A stretch of 64,000 nt of DNA, taken from positions 186,001-250,000 of the forward strand of contig NZ_CP089928.1 of the NCBI RefSeq assembly GCF_021290385.1. Reading direction: 5' to 3'. The position numbers and the translations under genes were made by a program. Below are positions 46,572 through 56,081 of this stretch, in pieces; position 1 is the first letter of the stretch, and the number at the start of each line of letters is the position of its first letter. Origin of the DNA: Microbulbifer sp. YPW16. GTDB taxonomy: Bacteria > Pseudomonadota > Gammaproteobacteria > Pseudomonadales > Cellvibrionaceae. The notes beneath the pieces were generated by a model, which was not told the origin of the DNA, did no database searches, and saw only the letters and a program-made list of their open reading frames with translations.

Positions 46572-48035
46572 ATGTCGGATTCCAATGATCGCCTACTCTG
46601 GATTCATGGTGAATATGTCGCCCCTGTCGAGGGGGAATTTTTCGATACCCTAAACCCGGCCACCGGTGAGGTGATCTGCAGGGTCGCGCAGGCCGGCGAG
46701 TCGGATGTTGACCGTGCTGTGGAGTCTGCACGGAAGGGGCAGGCCGAATGGGCGGCCATGAGTGGCGCAGAGCGGGGCAGGGTGCTGGTGGAGACCGCGA
46801 ACCTGCTGCGAGGACACTGCGACGAGCTTGCCCGCCTGGAGTCGCTCGATGGCGGCAAGCCAATTGCGGAAACCCCGGAAGCGGATGTCGGCTCTGCAGC
46901 AGACTGCCTGGAGTATTTCGGCGGGCAGGCGGCGTCGCTGCATGGCGAGTACCAGTCTGTGCCCGGAGGCTTTTTCTATACCCGGCCAGAACCCCTGGGC
47001 ATCTGTGCCGGTATAGGTGCCTGGAATTACCCGATCCAGATCGCAGCCTGGAAATCGGCGCCGGCACTGGCAGCGGGAAACGCGATGGTATTCAAGCCGG
47101 CTGAGCTAACGCCGCTGTCAGCCCTGCGGCTTGCTGAGCTGTTCAAGCAGGCGGGACTTCCTGACGGTGTCTTCAATGTGGTACAGGGCTTTGCCGAGAC
47201 CGGCAAGGCGCTGACCGCACATCCGGGCATTGCCAAGGTTTCGCTGACCGGTGAAGTGGGCACCGGCAAGGCGGTAATGCGCGCAGCCGCTGACTCACTC
47301 AAGGCGGTGACCCTGGAGCTGGGCGGCAAGTCGCCATTGATCGTGTTTGACGATGCCGACCTGGACAACGCTGTAGGTGCCGCGCTGCTGGGTAACTTCT
47401 ACACGCAGGGACAGATCTGTACCAACAGTACCCGTGTTTTTGTGCAGGAATCCATCCACGATGCGTTTGTGGAGAAGCTGCTGGAGCGCACCGGGAAAAT
47501 GCGAGTCGGCGATCCCCTGGATCCTGCAACAGACGTTGGGCCCATGGTCAGTGCCGAGCATATGGAAGGTGTGCTGGCCTATATGGAGAAAGGCAAGGAA
47601 GAGGGCGGCAAGCTGCTGATCGGTGGCGGCCGGGCAAAGGTGGATGGGCTGGAGAATGGCAATTTTGTCGAACCGACCGTTTTTGACGGCCTTAACGATG
47701 ACATGACGATTGTACGGGAGGAGATCTTCGGGCCGGTGCTGTCGTTGCTCAGCTTCTCCAGCGAGGAAGAAGTGTTGCAGAGGGCCAACAATACCGAGTT
47801 TGGCCTGGCCGGGGGAGTCTTTACCCGCGACATCCAGCGGGGACACCGTGTGGCCGCGGCCCTGGATGCGGGTATTGTATGGATCAATCATTACAACCTG
47901 ACCCCGGTGGAGATGCCATTCGGGGGGTTCAAGCAATCCGGCATTGGCAAGGAAAACAGCCGCCGTGCATTCGAACATTACACCCGGCTGAAAACAGTGT
48001 ATGTCGCGGAAGGGGACGTGGAAGCACCATACTGA
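46572..48035 (+). CDS. betB: Betaine-aldehyde dehydrogenase
   Basis: Oxidises betaine aldehyde to glycine betaine with NAD(P)+, the second osmoprotectant step. 487 residues, standard length. Active-site motifs: ELGGKSPLIVF (Glu activator) and GQICTNSTRVFVQ (catalytic Cys), Rossmann VSLTGEVGTGKAV, and PFGGFKQSGIGKENS. GGGAG precedes the ATG. Convergent with betA (77-bp gap), which together with betT on the opposite strand completes the choline-to-betaine pathway. No betI repressor gene is seen in the window. Product class is strong; the strict betaine-aldehyde specificity rests on similarity and neighbours. Confidence 0.94.
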   Translation: MSDSNDRLLWIHGEYVAPVEGEFFDTLNPATGEVICRVAQAGESDVDRAVESARKGQAEWAAMSGAERGRVLVETANLLRGHCDELARLESLDGGKPIAETPEADVGSAADCLEYFGGQAASLHGEYQSVPGGFFYTRPEPLGICAGIGAWNYPIQIAAWKSAPALAAGNAMVFKPAELTPLSALRLAELFKQAGLPDGVFNVVQGFAETGKALTAHPGIAKVSLTGEVGTGKAVMRAAADSLKAVTLELGGKSPLIVFDDADLDNAVGAALLGNFYTQGQICTNSTRVFVQESIHDAFVEKLLERTGKMRVGDPLDPATDVGPMVSAEHMEGVLAYMEKGKEEGGKLLIGGGRAKVDGLENGNFVEPTVFDGLNDDMTIVREEIFGPVLSLLSFSSEEEVLQRANNTEFGLAGGVFTRDIQRGHRVAAALDAGIVWINHYNLTPVEMPFGGFKQSGIGKENSRRAFEHYTRLKTVYVAEGDVEAPY

Positions 48036-48112
48036 ATATCAGCGCGTTGCCGGGGCCCGTCGTATTGCACTGGCCGGCCCCGGTGCCCTGTACCAGCGAT
48101 CAACCAGGGCGA

Positions 48113-49822
48113 TCAGCCAGAGCTTTTATCGAGCGCGCGGTCGGCACTCCCCTCCCGCTGGCTGTCCTCCCAACCCTCTGCAAAATAGCTGTCGGCCCTG
48201 GATGGGGCCAGCATACCCTTGCCGCGGATATGGTCCGCGCCTTTCTCACCAATCATGATTGTCGGCGCATTCAGGTTGCCGTTGGTTACTGTTGGCATGA
48301 TAGAGGAGTCCACCACCCTCAGGTTTTCCACACCGTGCACCCGGCATTCGGGATCTACCACGGCCATCTCGTCCGTGCCCATGCGGCAGCTCCCCGCCGG
48401 GTGATAAGCGGTTTCCGCGGTCTCGGCCAGCCAGTTATCGATCTCCTCATCGGATTGCACATCCGGGCCGGGTGAAACCTCGTCACCACGATAGGGGTCC
48501 ATCGCTGGCTGGGCGAAGATCTCGCGGGTAAACCGCAGGCCGGCCCGGAATGCCTGCTTGTCCTCTTCGCGGGCAAAGTAGTTGAAGACCATCTCCGGTG
48601 CCTGCCTGGGGTCTGCGGATTTGAGCTTGACCCAGCCGCGGCTGAGTGGCTTGTTACAGCCCAGGTGTGCCTGGAAACCATGCCCCTTGACTGCACTGGA
48701 GCCATCATAGGCGATGGCGCCGGCGAGAAAGTGGTACTGGATATCGGGATACTTGAGGCCGGCACGACTGCGGATATAGCCGTTGGACTCGAATTGATTG
48801 GAAGTACCCAGCCCGCGCTTGAACAGCAGCCAGTTGATACCAATCCAAGCCTTGGAAAGCGGACCCAGCGAGCCGTTGAGTGTGATGTTCTGCTTGCAGC
48901 GTTGCTGCACCCAGACCTCCAGGTGGTCGTGCAGGTTCTGGCCCACGCCCGGCAGGTCGTGCACCACGTCAATACCATGTTCCTTGAGATGTTCTGCCGG
49001 ACCGATACCCGAAAGCATCAGTAATTTGGGCGAGTTGAAGGCACTGGCAGAGAGGATCACCTCGCGGTTGGCACGGGCGCGGAATGTCTTGCCGCCCTGC
49101 TGGTACTCCACGCCGATTGCCTTCTTGCCATCCATGATCACCCGGGTGGTGAGGGCGTGCATTTTCAGTTCAAGGTTACTGCGGCTTAATGCCGGCTTCA
49201 GGTAGCCCAGGGCTGTTGAGCAGCGCACGCCGTCGCGCACGCTCATGTCCATGCGCCCGAATCCTTCCTGGCGGTAACCGTTATAGTCCTCGGTATAGCC
49301 GTATCCCGCCTGTTTGCCGGCCTCGATAAAGGCGCGATACAGGGGGTTCTTCATGTTATTACCGTTACAGGCGGTTATCGGGCCCTTGTCGCCACGGTAC
49401 TCGTCAGCGCCATAGACGCAGTCTTCCGAGCGGCGGAAATAGGGCAGCACATCGGCATAGCCCCAGCCCTCGGCGCCGTGCTCTACCCACTCGTCGAAGT
49501 CGCCCTTGCATCCACGGACAAAGGCCATGCCATTGATTGAGGAGGAGCCACCGATCACCTTGCCCCGGGCCTGGTGGATACGCCGCCCGTGAAGGCCGGG
49601 CTCAGGCTCGGTGTAAAACTCCCAGTCATACTTGGGCATATTGAGGGGTATCGAGAAGGCAGACGGCATGCGGATAAAGATGGAGTTATCCTTGCCGCCA
49701 TACTCCAGCAGTAACACACTGGTATTGCTGTCCTCGGTGAGCCGGGTTGCGACCACGGCGCCCGCCGAGCCGGCGCCGACGACGATGTAGTCAAAGGTCT
49801 GGTCGAACTTCTTTTCTGTCAT
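48113..49822 (-). CDS. betA: Choline dehydrogenase
   Basis: Membrane-associated FAD enzyme oxidising choline to betaine aldehyde. 569 residues of the GMC oxidoreductase family: FAD motif YIVVGAGSAGAVVATRL, GKVIGGSSSINGMAFVRG, SASAFNSPKLLMLSGIGP, and the active-site HPAGSCRMG region near the C terminus (catalytic His). AGGGGA lies before the ATG at 49822; the GTG at 49825 is closer and unlikely. Nine bases follow the betT stop, so betT and betA are co-transcribed with the transporter first. Convergent with betB. Confidence 0.96.
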   Translation of the reverse strand: MTEKKFDQTFDYIVVGAGSAGAVVATRLTEDSNTSVLLLEYGGKDNSIFIRMPSAFSIPLNMPKYDWEFYTEPEPGLHGRRIHQARGKVIGGSSSINGMAFVRGCKGDFDEWVEHGAEGWGYADVLPYFRRSEDCVYGADEYRGDKGPITACNGNNMKNPLYRAFIEAGKQAGYGYTEDYNGYRQEGFGRMDMSVRDGVRCSTALGYLKPALSRSNLELKMHALTTRVIMDGKKAIGVEYQQGGKTFRARANREVILSASAFNSPKLLMLSGIGPAEHLKEHGIDVVHDLPGVGQNLHDHLEVWVQQRCKQNITLNGSLGPLSKAWIGINWLLFKRGLGTSNQFESNGYIRSRAGLKYPDIQYHFLAGAIAYDGSSAVKGHGFQAHLGCNKPLSRGWVKLKSADPRQAPEMVFNYFAREEDKQAFRAGLRFTREIFAQPAMDPYRGDEVSPGPDVQSDEEIDNWLAETAETAYHPAGSCRMGTDEMAVVDPECRVHGVENLRVVDSSIMPTVTNGNLNAPTIMIGEKGADHIRGKGMLAPSRADSYFAEGWEDSQREGSADRALDKSSG

Positions 49823-49831
49823 CACTTTCCC

Positions 49832-51898
49832 CTAGGCCGGACCTGGCTCACCCTCTTCACCGGGTGTACGGTTTGCCAGTTCCCGCTTCATGTGGAGGTA
49901 TTGCATATGGGCGGTGAACTGGTCGACGATATCGCCAATCATTTGCTCTTTTGAATAGCCCATCAGGTCGTATGTCAGGCCGCCGACCCGCAGGTGTGGT
50001 TCAAGGCGGTAGTAACTGGAGCGTGGTTTTTCCGCCCGCATGGTAAACGCCGGCATCGAGCACTGGCGTGGCCAGATCTGGTAGGTGAAGTCGACTTCAT
50101 CACCCATGTCCACATCCAGTGACAGGTGCAACTCATCGCCACTCCCGCCCGAAATACGCACCGGGTGCCCGCGCTCCTCAAGCTCTTCCTTGACGGCCTC
50201 GAACGCGGGCTTCGCGGTCCGTTCAATAAACTGCTCTACCTGCTTGAGGGTGGGGAAGCTGATGGCCCGGGAGAGCCGCTGTGTCCAGTTGGTCGCCCCC
50301 TCACCCGCGACGGTACGGCCCGAAAGGTGTCCTGCCAGCACGTCCTGCATACTCTCGGATTTCAGGCTCTCGAGGCGCAGCGCCTTGTTGAGGCCCATCA
50401 TCATCATGATCAACACAAATGCGAATGGAAGGCCCATGATCACTACTGCGCTCTGCAGGGCTGCCAGCCCGTCGGTCATCAGTAGCGCTACAGTAACGAT
50501 ACCAATGATTGCGGCCCAGAGGATCCGCATCCATGGGGGGGCGTCGTGGTTCGGGTCGGAGAGCCGGCAGGTCAGGTTGGAGAGTACCAGTGACCCGGAG
50601 TCACCTGAAGTGACAAAGAAAACGATTGAGAGAATAGTGACTGCGATGGTGGTCAGCATGGTCCACGGCATCTGTTCCAGGAACAGGTAGATGGCAGACC
50701 CGGGCTTCTCAATTGCCTGGGCGCCAAACTCGGTGGCCCCGCCCAGCACCATGTCAATCGCGGAGTTACCCATGATTGCCATCCACGCGGCCATGAACAT
50801 GAAGGGCAGGATCAGGGTGCCGGCGACAAACGAGCGGATGGTGCGGCCCCGGGAAATTCGTGCCAGGAACAGGCCGACAAACGGGCCCCAGGCAATCCAC
50901 CAGGCCCAGAAGAAGATGGTCCAGGCATTCAACCAGTCCTGCGGCGGGTCGAAGGCAAAAGTATTGAATGAAAGCTCGATAAAGTTCTGGATGTAGTCGC
51001 CCATATTGGTAACAAAGGCGTCCAGCAGGAAGCGCGTCTGGCCACTGAACAGCACGAACAGCATCAGGATGATGGCCAGCAACATATTGAATTCCGACAG
51101 GCGGCGAATGCCGCGTTCCACCCCGGTGGCTGCAGAGATTGCCGCAAACACAACAATCAGGATGGCCAGGACCGACTGGGTGAACGTGCCCTCCGGTACG
51201 CCGAACATGTACTTGAGACCGAAGTTAAGCTGGATGATACCAATGCCCAGGCTGGTGGCGACGCCGAACACGGTACCCAGTACGGCGGCGATATCCACGG
51301 CATGCCCGATTGGTCCGTATATCCGGTTGCCAAACAGGGGGTAAAGCGAGGAGCGGATTGTCAGGGGCAGTCCATGGCGGTAACTGAAAAACGCCAGTGA
51401 CATCCCCACCAGCGTGTACACGCCCCAGCCGGATAGGCCCCAGTGCAGGAAAGTGATGGCCATGGCATTGCGAGCGGCTTCCTCGGTCCCGCCTTCACCG
51501 ACAGGAGGCGTCATAAACTGCGTTACCGGCTCCACAATACAGTAGAAAATCAGGTCAATGCCGATACCGGCGGCGAAGAGCATTGCGGCCCAGGTGACAA
51601 CATTGAATTCCGGCTCTGCATGATCCGGCCCCAGCTTGATATCACCATACTTGGATACGGCGATAAAAATAACGAAGACCAGGTAGGCCACGACGGCCAG
51701 GAAGTAGAACCAGCCGAAACTGCCGGAGATCCATGCCAGCACACCGTAAATGACGTTGCTGGCCTGTTCCGTGAAGATCATCGCCCAGAGTGAGAACAGG
51801 AAGATACCGATGACCGAGCTCAGAAACACGAGCCACTTGATCTTTGCTTCTTCAGCTGTCGCCTTTGAGGACGCCTCGGAGGACTTGGGATCGTGCAT
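49832..51898 (-). CDS. betT: BCCT-family choline transporter
   Basis: 688-residue sodium- or proton-coupled choline/betaine transporter with twelve predicted membrane helices and a long C-terminal cytosolic domain (about residues 515-688). BCCT core motifs: FAAGIGIDLIFYCIVEP, the WAWWIAWGPFVGLFLARISRG tryptophan-rich segment, and FFVTSGDSGSLVLSNL. The C-terminal extension suggests osmosensing as in BetT/BetP. ATG 51898 begins MHDPKSSEASSK. First gene of the betT-betA pair. The leader holds a short inverted repeat (CATGCCC/GGGCATG, 51937-51961). Substrate specificity is inferred from betA and betB. Confidence 0.93.
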   Translation of the reverse strand: MHDPKSSEASSKATAEEAKIKWLVFLSSVIGIFLFSLWAMIFTEQASNVIYGVLAWISGSFGWFYFLAVVAYLVFVIFIAVSKYGDIKLGPDHAEPEFNVVTWAAMLFAAGIGIDLIFYCIVEPVTQFMTPPVGEGGTEEAARNAMAITFLHWGLSGWGVYTLVGMSLAFFSYRHGLPLTIRSSLYPLFGNRIYGPIGHAVDIAAVLGTVFGVATSLGIGIIQLNFGLKYMFGVPEGTFTQSVLAILIVVFAAISAATGVERGIRRLSEFNMLLAIILMLFVLFSGQTRFLLDAFVTNMGDYIQNFIELSFNTFAFDPPQDWLNAWTIFFWAWWIAWGPFVGLFLARISRGRTIRSFVAGTLILPFMFMAAWMAIMGNSAIDMVLGGATEFGAQAIEKPGSAIYLFLEQMPWTMLTTIAVTILSIVFFVTSGDSGSLVLSNLTCRLSDPNHDAPPWMRILWAAIIGIVTVALLMTDGLAALQSAVVIMGLPFAFVLIMMMMGLNKALRLESLKSESMQDVLAGHLSGRTVAGEGATNWTQRLSRAISFPTLKQVEQFIERTAKPAFEAVKEELEERGHPVRISGGSGDELHLSLDVDMGDEVDFTYQIWPRQCSMPAFTMRAEKPRSSYYRLEPHLRVGGLTYDLMGYSKEQMIGDIVDQFTAHMQYLHMKRELANRTPGEEGEPGPA

Positions 51899-52179
51899 AT
51901 ACGCTACTCGCGATATTGGGTGACATGAGGATAGACCATGCCCGCTTGGCGAGAGGGCATGGGAATAGGGTACAAACTTACTTTATAGACGATGGCGGGA
52001 GTATTTCATTACAGGATGTGGGCTCTGGGGTGCCTGATGGTTTCCTGCCCGCGGAAGTGGCGTGAATATGCTCCGGGAGTGGGCGGCTTCGCTGGCTGTG
52101 CAGTGGCCTCGAAAAATTCGCTCGGGACTGTGTCCTGCCGTCGTGAACTTCGGTGCCCCAGTTTGCGAGACAAGTTGGT
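51899..52179. other. 281-bp region upstream of betT without a gene
   Basis: Contains the betT leader and an inverted repeat CATGCCC/GGGCATG (51937-51961) that could be a hairpin or operator. The rest is featureless to me. No BetI-like site is recognisable. Confidence 0.45.
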
Positions 52180-52275
52180 CGGGTCGAACGAGGGGCCTCA
52201 TCCAGATCTACCCCGCCACCATATAAAAAACACGGCATGAAGCCGGGTTTCTTTATATGGCGGTGGGGCAGGGAT
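52180..52275 (-). repeat. tRNA-Ser-linked repeat, copy 4 (outermost, divergent)
   Basis: Matches the other copies from GGTCGGGTCGAACG onward: the CTCATCCAGATCTACCCC block, a terminator-like hairpin (ACACGGC...GCCGGGT core; its left arm carries a mismatch), then the tRNA 3' end GGCGGTGGGGCAGGGAT. The left end is degenerate and its boundary uncertain. Confidence 0.75.
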
Positions 52276-52410
52276 GCGCTTCGCTTCTCTCGCGGCTCTC
52301 TGGGCGTCGCCCTCCGAGTCGAACGGGGTTCTCATCCAGATCTACCCCAGCACCACACAAAAAAGCCCGGCATAAAGCCGGGCTCTTTTGTATGGCGGTG
52401 GGGCAGGGAT
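52276..52410 (-). repeat. tRNA-Ser-linked repeat, copy 3 (135 bp)
   Basis: Same order of elements as copies 1 and 2, but diverged: CCACACAAAAAAGCCCGGC replaces CCATATAAAAAAACCCGGC, giving a compensated stem (AGCCCGGC / GCCGGGCT), and the central segment is different (CGCTTCTCTCGCGGCTCTCTGG). Ends in the same GGCGGTGGGGCAGGGAT block. Compensatory change in the hairpin argues for selection on RNA structure. Confidence 0.85.
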
Positions 52411-52550
52411 GAGCTCGCTGCGCTCACTGGTCTCCGCGGGCTTGCGCCCGCTCCGGCTCGAACGGGGGCTCTCATCCAGATCTACCCCGCCACCATATAA
52501 AAAAACCCGGCATGAAGCCGGGTTTCTTTATATGGCGGTGGGGCAGGGAT
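52411..52550 (-). repeat. tRNA-Ser-linked repeat, copy 2 (140 bp)
   Basis: Nearly identical to copy 1; I count three differences in 140 bases. Contains GAGCTCGCTGCGCTC, a GCGGGC/GCCCGC hairpin, CTCATCCAGATCTACCCC, the long terminator palindrome and the tRNA 3' terminal block. Confidence 0.93.
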
Positions 52551-52690
52551 GAGCTCGCTGCGCTCGTTGGTCTCCGCGGGCTTGCGCCCGCTCCGGCTCG
52601 ACCGGGGGCTCTCATCCAGATCTACCCCGCCACCATATAAAAAAACCCGGCATGAAGCCGGGTTTCTTTATATGGCGGTGGGGCAGGGAT
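52551..52690 (-). repeat. tRNA-Ser-linked repeat, copy 1, containing the tRNA 3' end
   Basis: The 3' terminal 18 nt of tRNA-Ser including CCA (52673-52690) forms one end of this unit. On the minus strand the order is tRNA end, terminator hairpin, GGTGGCGGGGTAGAT, central GC-rich hairpins, then the next copy's tRNA end. Copies 2-4 repeat the tRNA end without a tRNA body. E. coli tyrT has a comparable repeat carrying its tRNA's terminal bases (rtT); analogy only. Confidence 0.93.
52633..52675 (-). terminator. tRNA-Ser terminator with extended palindrome
   Basis: Core stem AAACCCGGC / GCCGGGTTT (52643-52651 with 52657-52665), enclosed by an outer stem CCATATAAA / TTTATATGG (52633-52641 with 52667-52675). 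On the minus strand the core is followed by TTTTTTT. The CCA end of tRNA-Ser (52673-52675) lies inside the outer stem. The same hairpin occurs again in copies 2 and, with changes, 3 and 4. Confidence 0.88.
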
Positions 52691-52760
52691 TCGAACCCTG
52701 GGACCTGTTACAGTCAACGGTTTTCAAGACCGCCGCTTTCGACCACTCAGCCACCCCACC
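52673..52760 (-). tRNA. tRNA-Ser(UGA)
   Basis: 88 nt with encoded CCA. Acceptor stem GGTGGGG / CCCCACC, discriminator G, anticodon loop CTTGAAA giving anticodon TGA (52724-52726), long variable arm (GACTG...CAGGTC), and T arm GGTTCGAATCC. All are seen directly and are typical of tRNA-Ser. Transcribed on the minus strand. The four repeats lie directly downstream and its terminator overlaps its 3' end. Confidence 0.98.
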
Positions 52761-52882
52761 AGATTGTCCGGCGCATTATACCGACGTGGTTGTCGGGTAC
52801 AAGAGCGTGGATAATTTTTTTAAGTAGTTCAATAAGTTAGCTGTATTTTTGAGCAATTTCGGCGCCTGGCTCGAGTGACGTT

Positions 52883-52909
52883 GGAGGCCCGTGGCGGGCA
52901 CGGGCCTCC
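52883..52909 (-). terminator. Strong hairpin downstream of rne
   Basis: Perfect 11-bp stem GGAGGCCCGTG / CACGGGCCTCC with a five-base loop, seven bases beyond the rne stop. No T run follows on the minus strand, so it is not a canonical intrinsic terminator; it may protect the mRNA 3' end or stall with Rho. Confidence 0.5.
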
Positions 52910-52916
52910 TGTCTGC

Positions 52917-55900
52917 TTAGCTCGCCTGGGCTGAACCGTCGTCGTTCGCCTGGCTTCCTTCCCGGGCAACACGTGGGTCGTTGGCCGGGCGGGCGATGGT
53001 GCGGGGCTTGTGCTCAATAGCGGCCGGGGTGGACGTGTCCAGCGGCTGCTTGAGTCCCATATCGCGCTGCTCCGTTACGATCGCCAGTGTACCCAGCGGT
53101 TTCGGGTTCACGCGCGGATCGTTGCTGGCTCGAGCGGGCGTAGCACCGGTCGGGGCTGCCTGCTTCGGCTCAGCTGCAACCGGGGCTGCTGTGGGTGCTT
53201 CAGCAGCCGGCTCCTCTGGCTGCTCTGCAGCTGCGGGTGCCTCAGCAGCTTCTTGAGCCACTGCTTCCGGTTGCTGGACCTCTGCCGCCGATTCGGCAGC
53301 TTCCTCAGGCTCGGGCTGCGCAGGTGCCATTGCGGCTGCTTCAGGCGCTTCGGCTTGCGCGGTATCGGCACGCGGCGCTTTGGCGGCTTCCTCTTCGGCA
53401 GTGACCTCGGCAGTGGTGACCTTGCTCTCGGCTTCCGGAGCCTTGGCGGGCGCACCTGCAGTTTCCTCCTCGGCAGTTGCCGGGCTCGGCGCCGGAGCCT
53501 CCTGTGGGCGCTGCTCGTCCCTGTCGCCACTGGGCTCAGCGGCTTTCGCGGAGCGCTCCGCCTCCTCGCCGGAATCCTTGCGTGCTTCCCGCTGGCGACG
53601 GGGTTTCCGCTCGACCTTTTCTTCCGCGGCCTCGCCCTCGGCTTTACCTTTGCCCTTGTCGCTCTCGGACTTGGCAGTCTCTTCCGCCCGGGCTTCCTTC
53701 GACTTCCGGGGCTGGCGCTCTGCCTTCGGCTCACGCTTGCCTTCCGTAGCGGCCTCCGGCTTCTGGCCGGCAGCAGCCTCTACAGTGGCCTGCTGTTGCT
53801 TGTCGGCAGATTTCTTGGCTTCGCCCTCGGCTTCGTCAATGGCTTCATTGACTTCACGATCCAGCTCTTCCTGGCTCTGGGCTACGGCAGCTGCTGCCTT
53901 GTTTTCACCGCGGCGACCGCGACGACGGGGCTGGGGCCGGCCGCGCACATTGCCGGGGCGGCGTGCGGGACGTTCCTGGCCTTCGGTTTCAGCTGTAGTC
54001 TCGGGAGCTTCTACCGCTTCCTCTACCGTTGCCTTCTCGGCGGTCTGCTGCTGGCCTTCCTCGCGACGGCGGCGACCTTCACCACCGCGACGGCGGCGGC
54101 GGCGACGCTGCGGACGCTCGGCGCCCTGGGCCTCATCACGCTTGGCTGTTTCGGGCCTTTCCTCGCGCTTCTCCTCACGCTTGTCCTGGCGTTTACCTTC
54201 ACGTTTTTCAGCCTGCTTCTCGGGCTGCTTTTCCTCGCGGCGGGAGTCGTCGCGACGGCGACCACCACGGCTGGAGCGGCCACCACGGTTACCGCGCTGG
54301 CTGCCACCGCGGCCGCGCTTCTGGTAGTTCTTGCCGCCGCCCTTGGTCTTCTTGTGCTTCTTGGTCTTGTCCTCTTCCTCACCACCGGAGAAGAGGGCGG
54401 AGATCGCGCTGATCAGGCGTGCGACCAGGCCCGGCTCTGCCTTCTTGGCGGGAGCTGCCGGCTTCTCGGTGGGCGTGGGCGCAGGTGCGGTGTGGGCAAT
54501 CTGCTGAACCGCCGGTTGGGCCGGGGCGCGAGCCGGTTCCTCTTCCTTGTCCGGTGCCTCTTCCAGGGTGCCGGCAATCTTGTAGGAGGTCTCCAGCGTC
54601 GCAGTTTCGTCGTCGCGCAGGCGCTGCACCTCGAAATGCGGGGTTTCCAGGTCGGCGTTGGGTACTACCACCACGCGGGTGTTATTGCGCGATTCGATCT
54701 GGGAGATCGCCTTTCGCTTTTCGTTCAGCAGGTAGGTGGCGACATTGACCGGGCAGATCGCGCGAATCTCGGCACTGCGCTCTTTCTTGGCCTCTTCCTC
54801 CACCAGGCGCAGGATGGACAGCGCCAGGGACTTGGTGCCACGAATGGTGCCCTGGCCGCTACAGCGCGGGCAGACACGGAAAGTGGTTTCACCCAGGGAC
54901 GGGCGCAGGCGCTGGCGAGACATCTCCAGCAGGCCGAAGCGGGAGATGCGGCCGATCTGGACACGTGCCCGGTCCATGCTCAGTGCCTTCTCCATACGCT
55001 TCTCGACTTCGCGCTGGTTGGACTTGTTCTGCATGTCGATGAAGTCGATCACCACCAGGCCGCCCATATCCCGCAAACGCAGCTGGCGGGCGATTTCGTC
55101 CGCGGCTTCCAGGTTGATAGAGCGTGCGGTCTCCTCAATGTCGCCGCCCTTGGTGGCGCGGGAGGAGTTGATGTCGATGGAAATCAGGGCCTCGGTCACG
55201 TCGATAACGATGGAACCGCCGGAGGGCAGCTTCACTTCGCGCTCGAAGGCGGTCTCGATCTGGCTCTCGATCTGGTAACGGTTGAAGAGCGGGATTGCGT
55301 CTTCGTAGTACTTCACCTTGTTGCTGTAGTGGGGCATTACCTGGCGCGCGAATTCGGCGGCCAGCTGGTAAGCACCCTTGTCATCAACGATGACTTCACC
55401 GATATCGTCACGCATGTAATCGCGGATCGCGCGGATAATGACGTTGCTTTCCTGGAACAGGAAGTGGGGCGCCTTGGTTTCATCTGCTTCAGTCTTGATT
55501 GCTTCCCACAGCTGCAGCAGGTAGTTGAGATCCCACTGGAGTTCCTCACCGCTGCGGCCAACGCCGGCAGTACGGACGATAATGCCCATACCGGAGGGGA
55601 CTTCCACGCTGGAGAGGGCGTCGCGCAGCTCGGAGCGCTCGTCACCCTCGATGCGGCGGGAGATGCCGCCGGCGCGGGGATTGTTCGGCATCAGGACCAG
55701 GTAGCGGCCCGCCAGGCTGATGAAAGTCGTGAGGGCGGCACCCTTGTTGCCGCGCTCCTCTTTGTCCACCTGGACAATGACTTCCATGCCTTCCTTGACC
55801 ACATCCTTGATCTTGATGCGGCCTTCGATGTCTTTGGGCTGCTTTACGAAGTATTCGCGGGAGATTTCTTTCAAGGGCAGGAAGCCATGGCGCTCCTCGC

Positions 55901-56081
55901 CATAGTCGACGAAGGCAGCTTCCAGGGAGGGCTCGACGCGGGTGATCTTGCCCTTGTAGATATTGGCTTTTTTCTGCTGGCGGGTGCGGTTTTCGATATC
56001 CAGGTCGTACAGCCACTGGCCGTCGACCAGGGCTACGCGCAACTCTTCAGGTTGAGTTGCGTTGATCAGCATTCTCTTCAT
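52917..56081 (-). CDS. rne: Ribonuclease E
   Basis: Essential endoribonuclease and degradosome scaffold in mRNA decay and rRNA/tRNA processing; membrane-associated. 1054 residues: S1 and 5'-sensor region ([27 protein letters not shown]), RNase H-like and DNase I-like core with [13 protein letters not shown] and [11 protein letters not shown] (metal-binding Asp residues), zinc-link CPRCSG near residue 405, and a small domain ending near [12 protein letters not shown]. The C-terminal half is disordered and rich in E, A, P, R and K, including an Arg/Gly-rich RNA-binding patch ([13 protein letters not shown]). [21 protein letters not shown] at 56081 matches other RNase E starts. AAGGA lies 12 bases upstream. 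Preceded by an approximately 700-nt leader. Confidence 0.97.
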   Translation of the reverse strand: MKRMLINATQPEELRVALVDGQWLYDLDIENRTRQQKKANIYKGKITRVEPSLEAAFVDYGEERHGFLPLKEISREYFVKQPKDIEGRIKIKDVVKEGMEVIVQVDKEERGNKGAALTTFISLAGRYLVLMPNNPRAGGISRRIEGDERSELRDALSSVEVPSGMGIIVRTAGVGRSGEELQWDLNYLLQLWEAIKTEADETKAPHFLFQESNVIIRAIRDYMRDDIGEVIVDDKGAYQLAAEFARQVMPHYSNKVKYYEDAIPLFNRYQIESQIETAFEREVKLPSGGSIVIDVTEALISIDINSSRATKGGDIEETARSINLEAADEIARQLRLRDMGGLVVIDFIDMQNKSNQREVEKRMEKALSMDRARVQIGRISRFGLLEMSRQRLRPSLGETTFRVCPRCSGQGTIRGTKSLALSILRLVEEEAKKERSAEIRAICPVNVATYLLNEKRKAISQIESRNNTRVVVVPNADLETPHFEVQRLRDDETATLETSYKIAGTLEEAPDKEEEPARAPAQPAVQQIAHTAPAPTPTEKPAAPAKKAEPGLVARLISAISALFSGGEEEDKTKKHKKTKGGGKNYQKRGRGGSQRGNRGGRSSRGGRRRDDSRREEKQPEKQAEKREGKRQDKREEKREERPETAKRDEAQGAERPQRRRRRRRGGEGRRRREEGQQQTAEKATVEEAVEAPETTAETEGQERPARRPGNVRGRPQPRRRGRRGENKAAAAVAQSQEELDREVNEAIDEAEGEAKKSADKQQQATVEAAAGQKPEAATEGKREPKAERQPRKSKEARAEETAKSESDKGKGKAEGEAAEEKVERKPRRQREARKDSGEEAERSAKAAEPSGDRDEQRPQEAPAPSPATAEEETAGAPAKAPEAESKVTTAEVTAEEEAAKAPRADTAQAEAPEAAAMAPAQPEPEEAAESAAEVQQPEAVAQEAAEAPAAAEQPEEPAAEAPTAAPVAAEPKQAAPTGATPARASNDPRVNPKPLGTLAIVTEQRDMGLKQPLDTSTPAAIEHKPRTIARPANDPRVAREGSQANDDGSAQAS

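Noticed and set aside
52180..52690. CRISPR array
   Set aside because: The period is about 140 bp with no short direct repeats and no unique spacers, and no cas genes are present.
52153..52840. Plus-strand open frames through the tRNA-Ser repeats
   Set aside because: They translate repeat and tRNA antisense sequence (recurring PGFFIWRWGR-type peptides); the repeats explain them completely.
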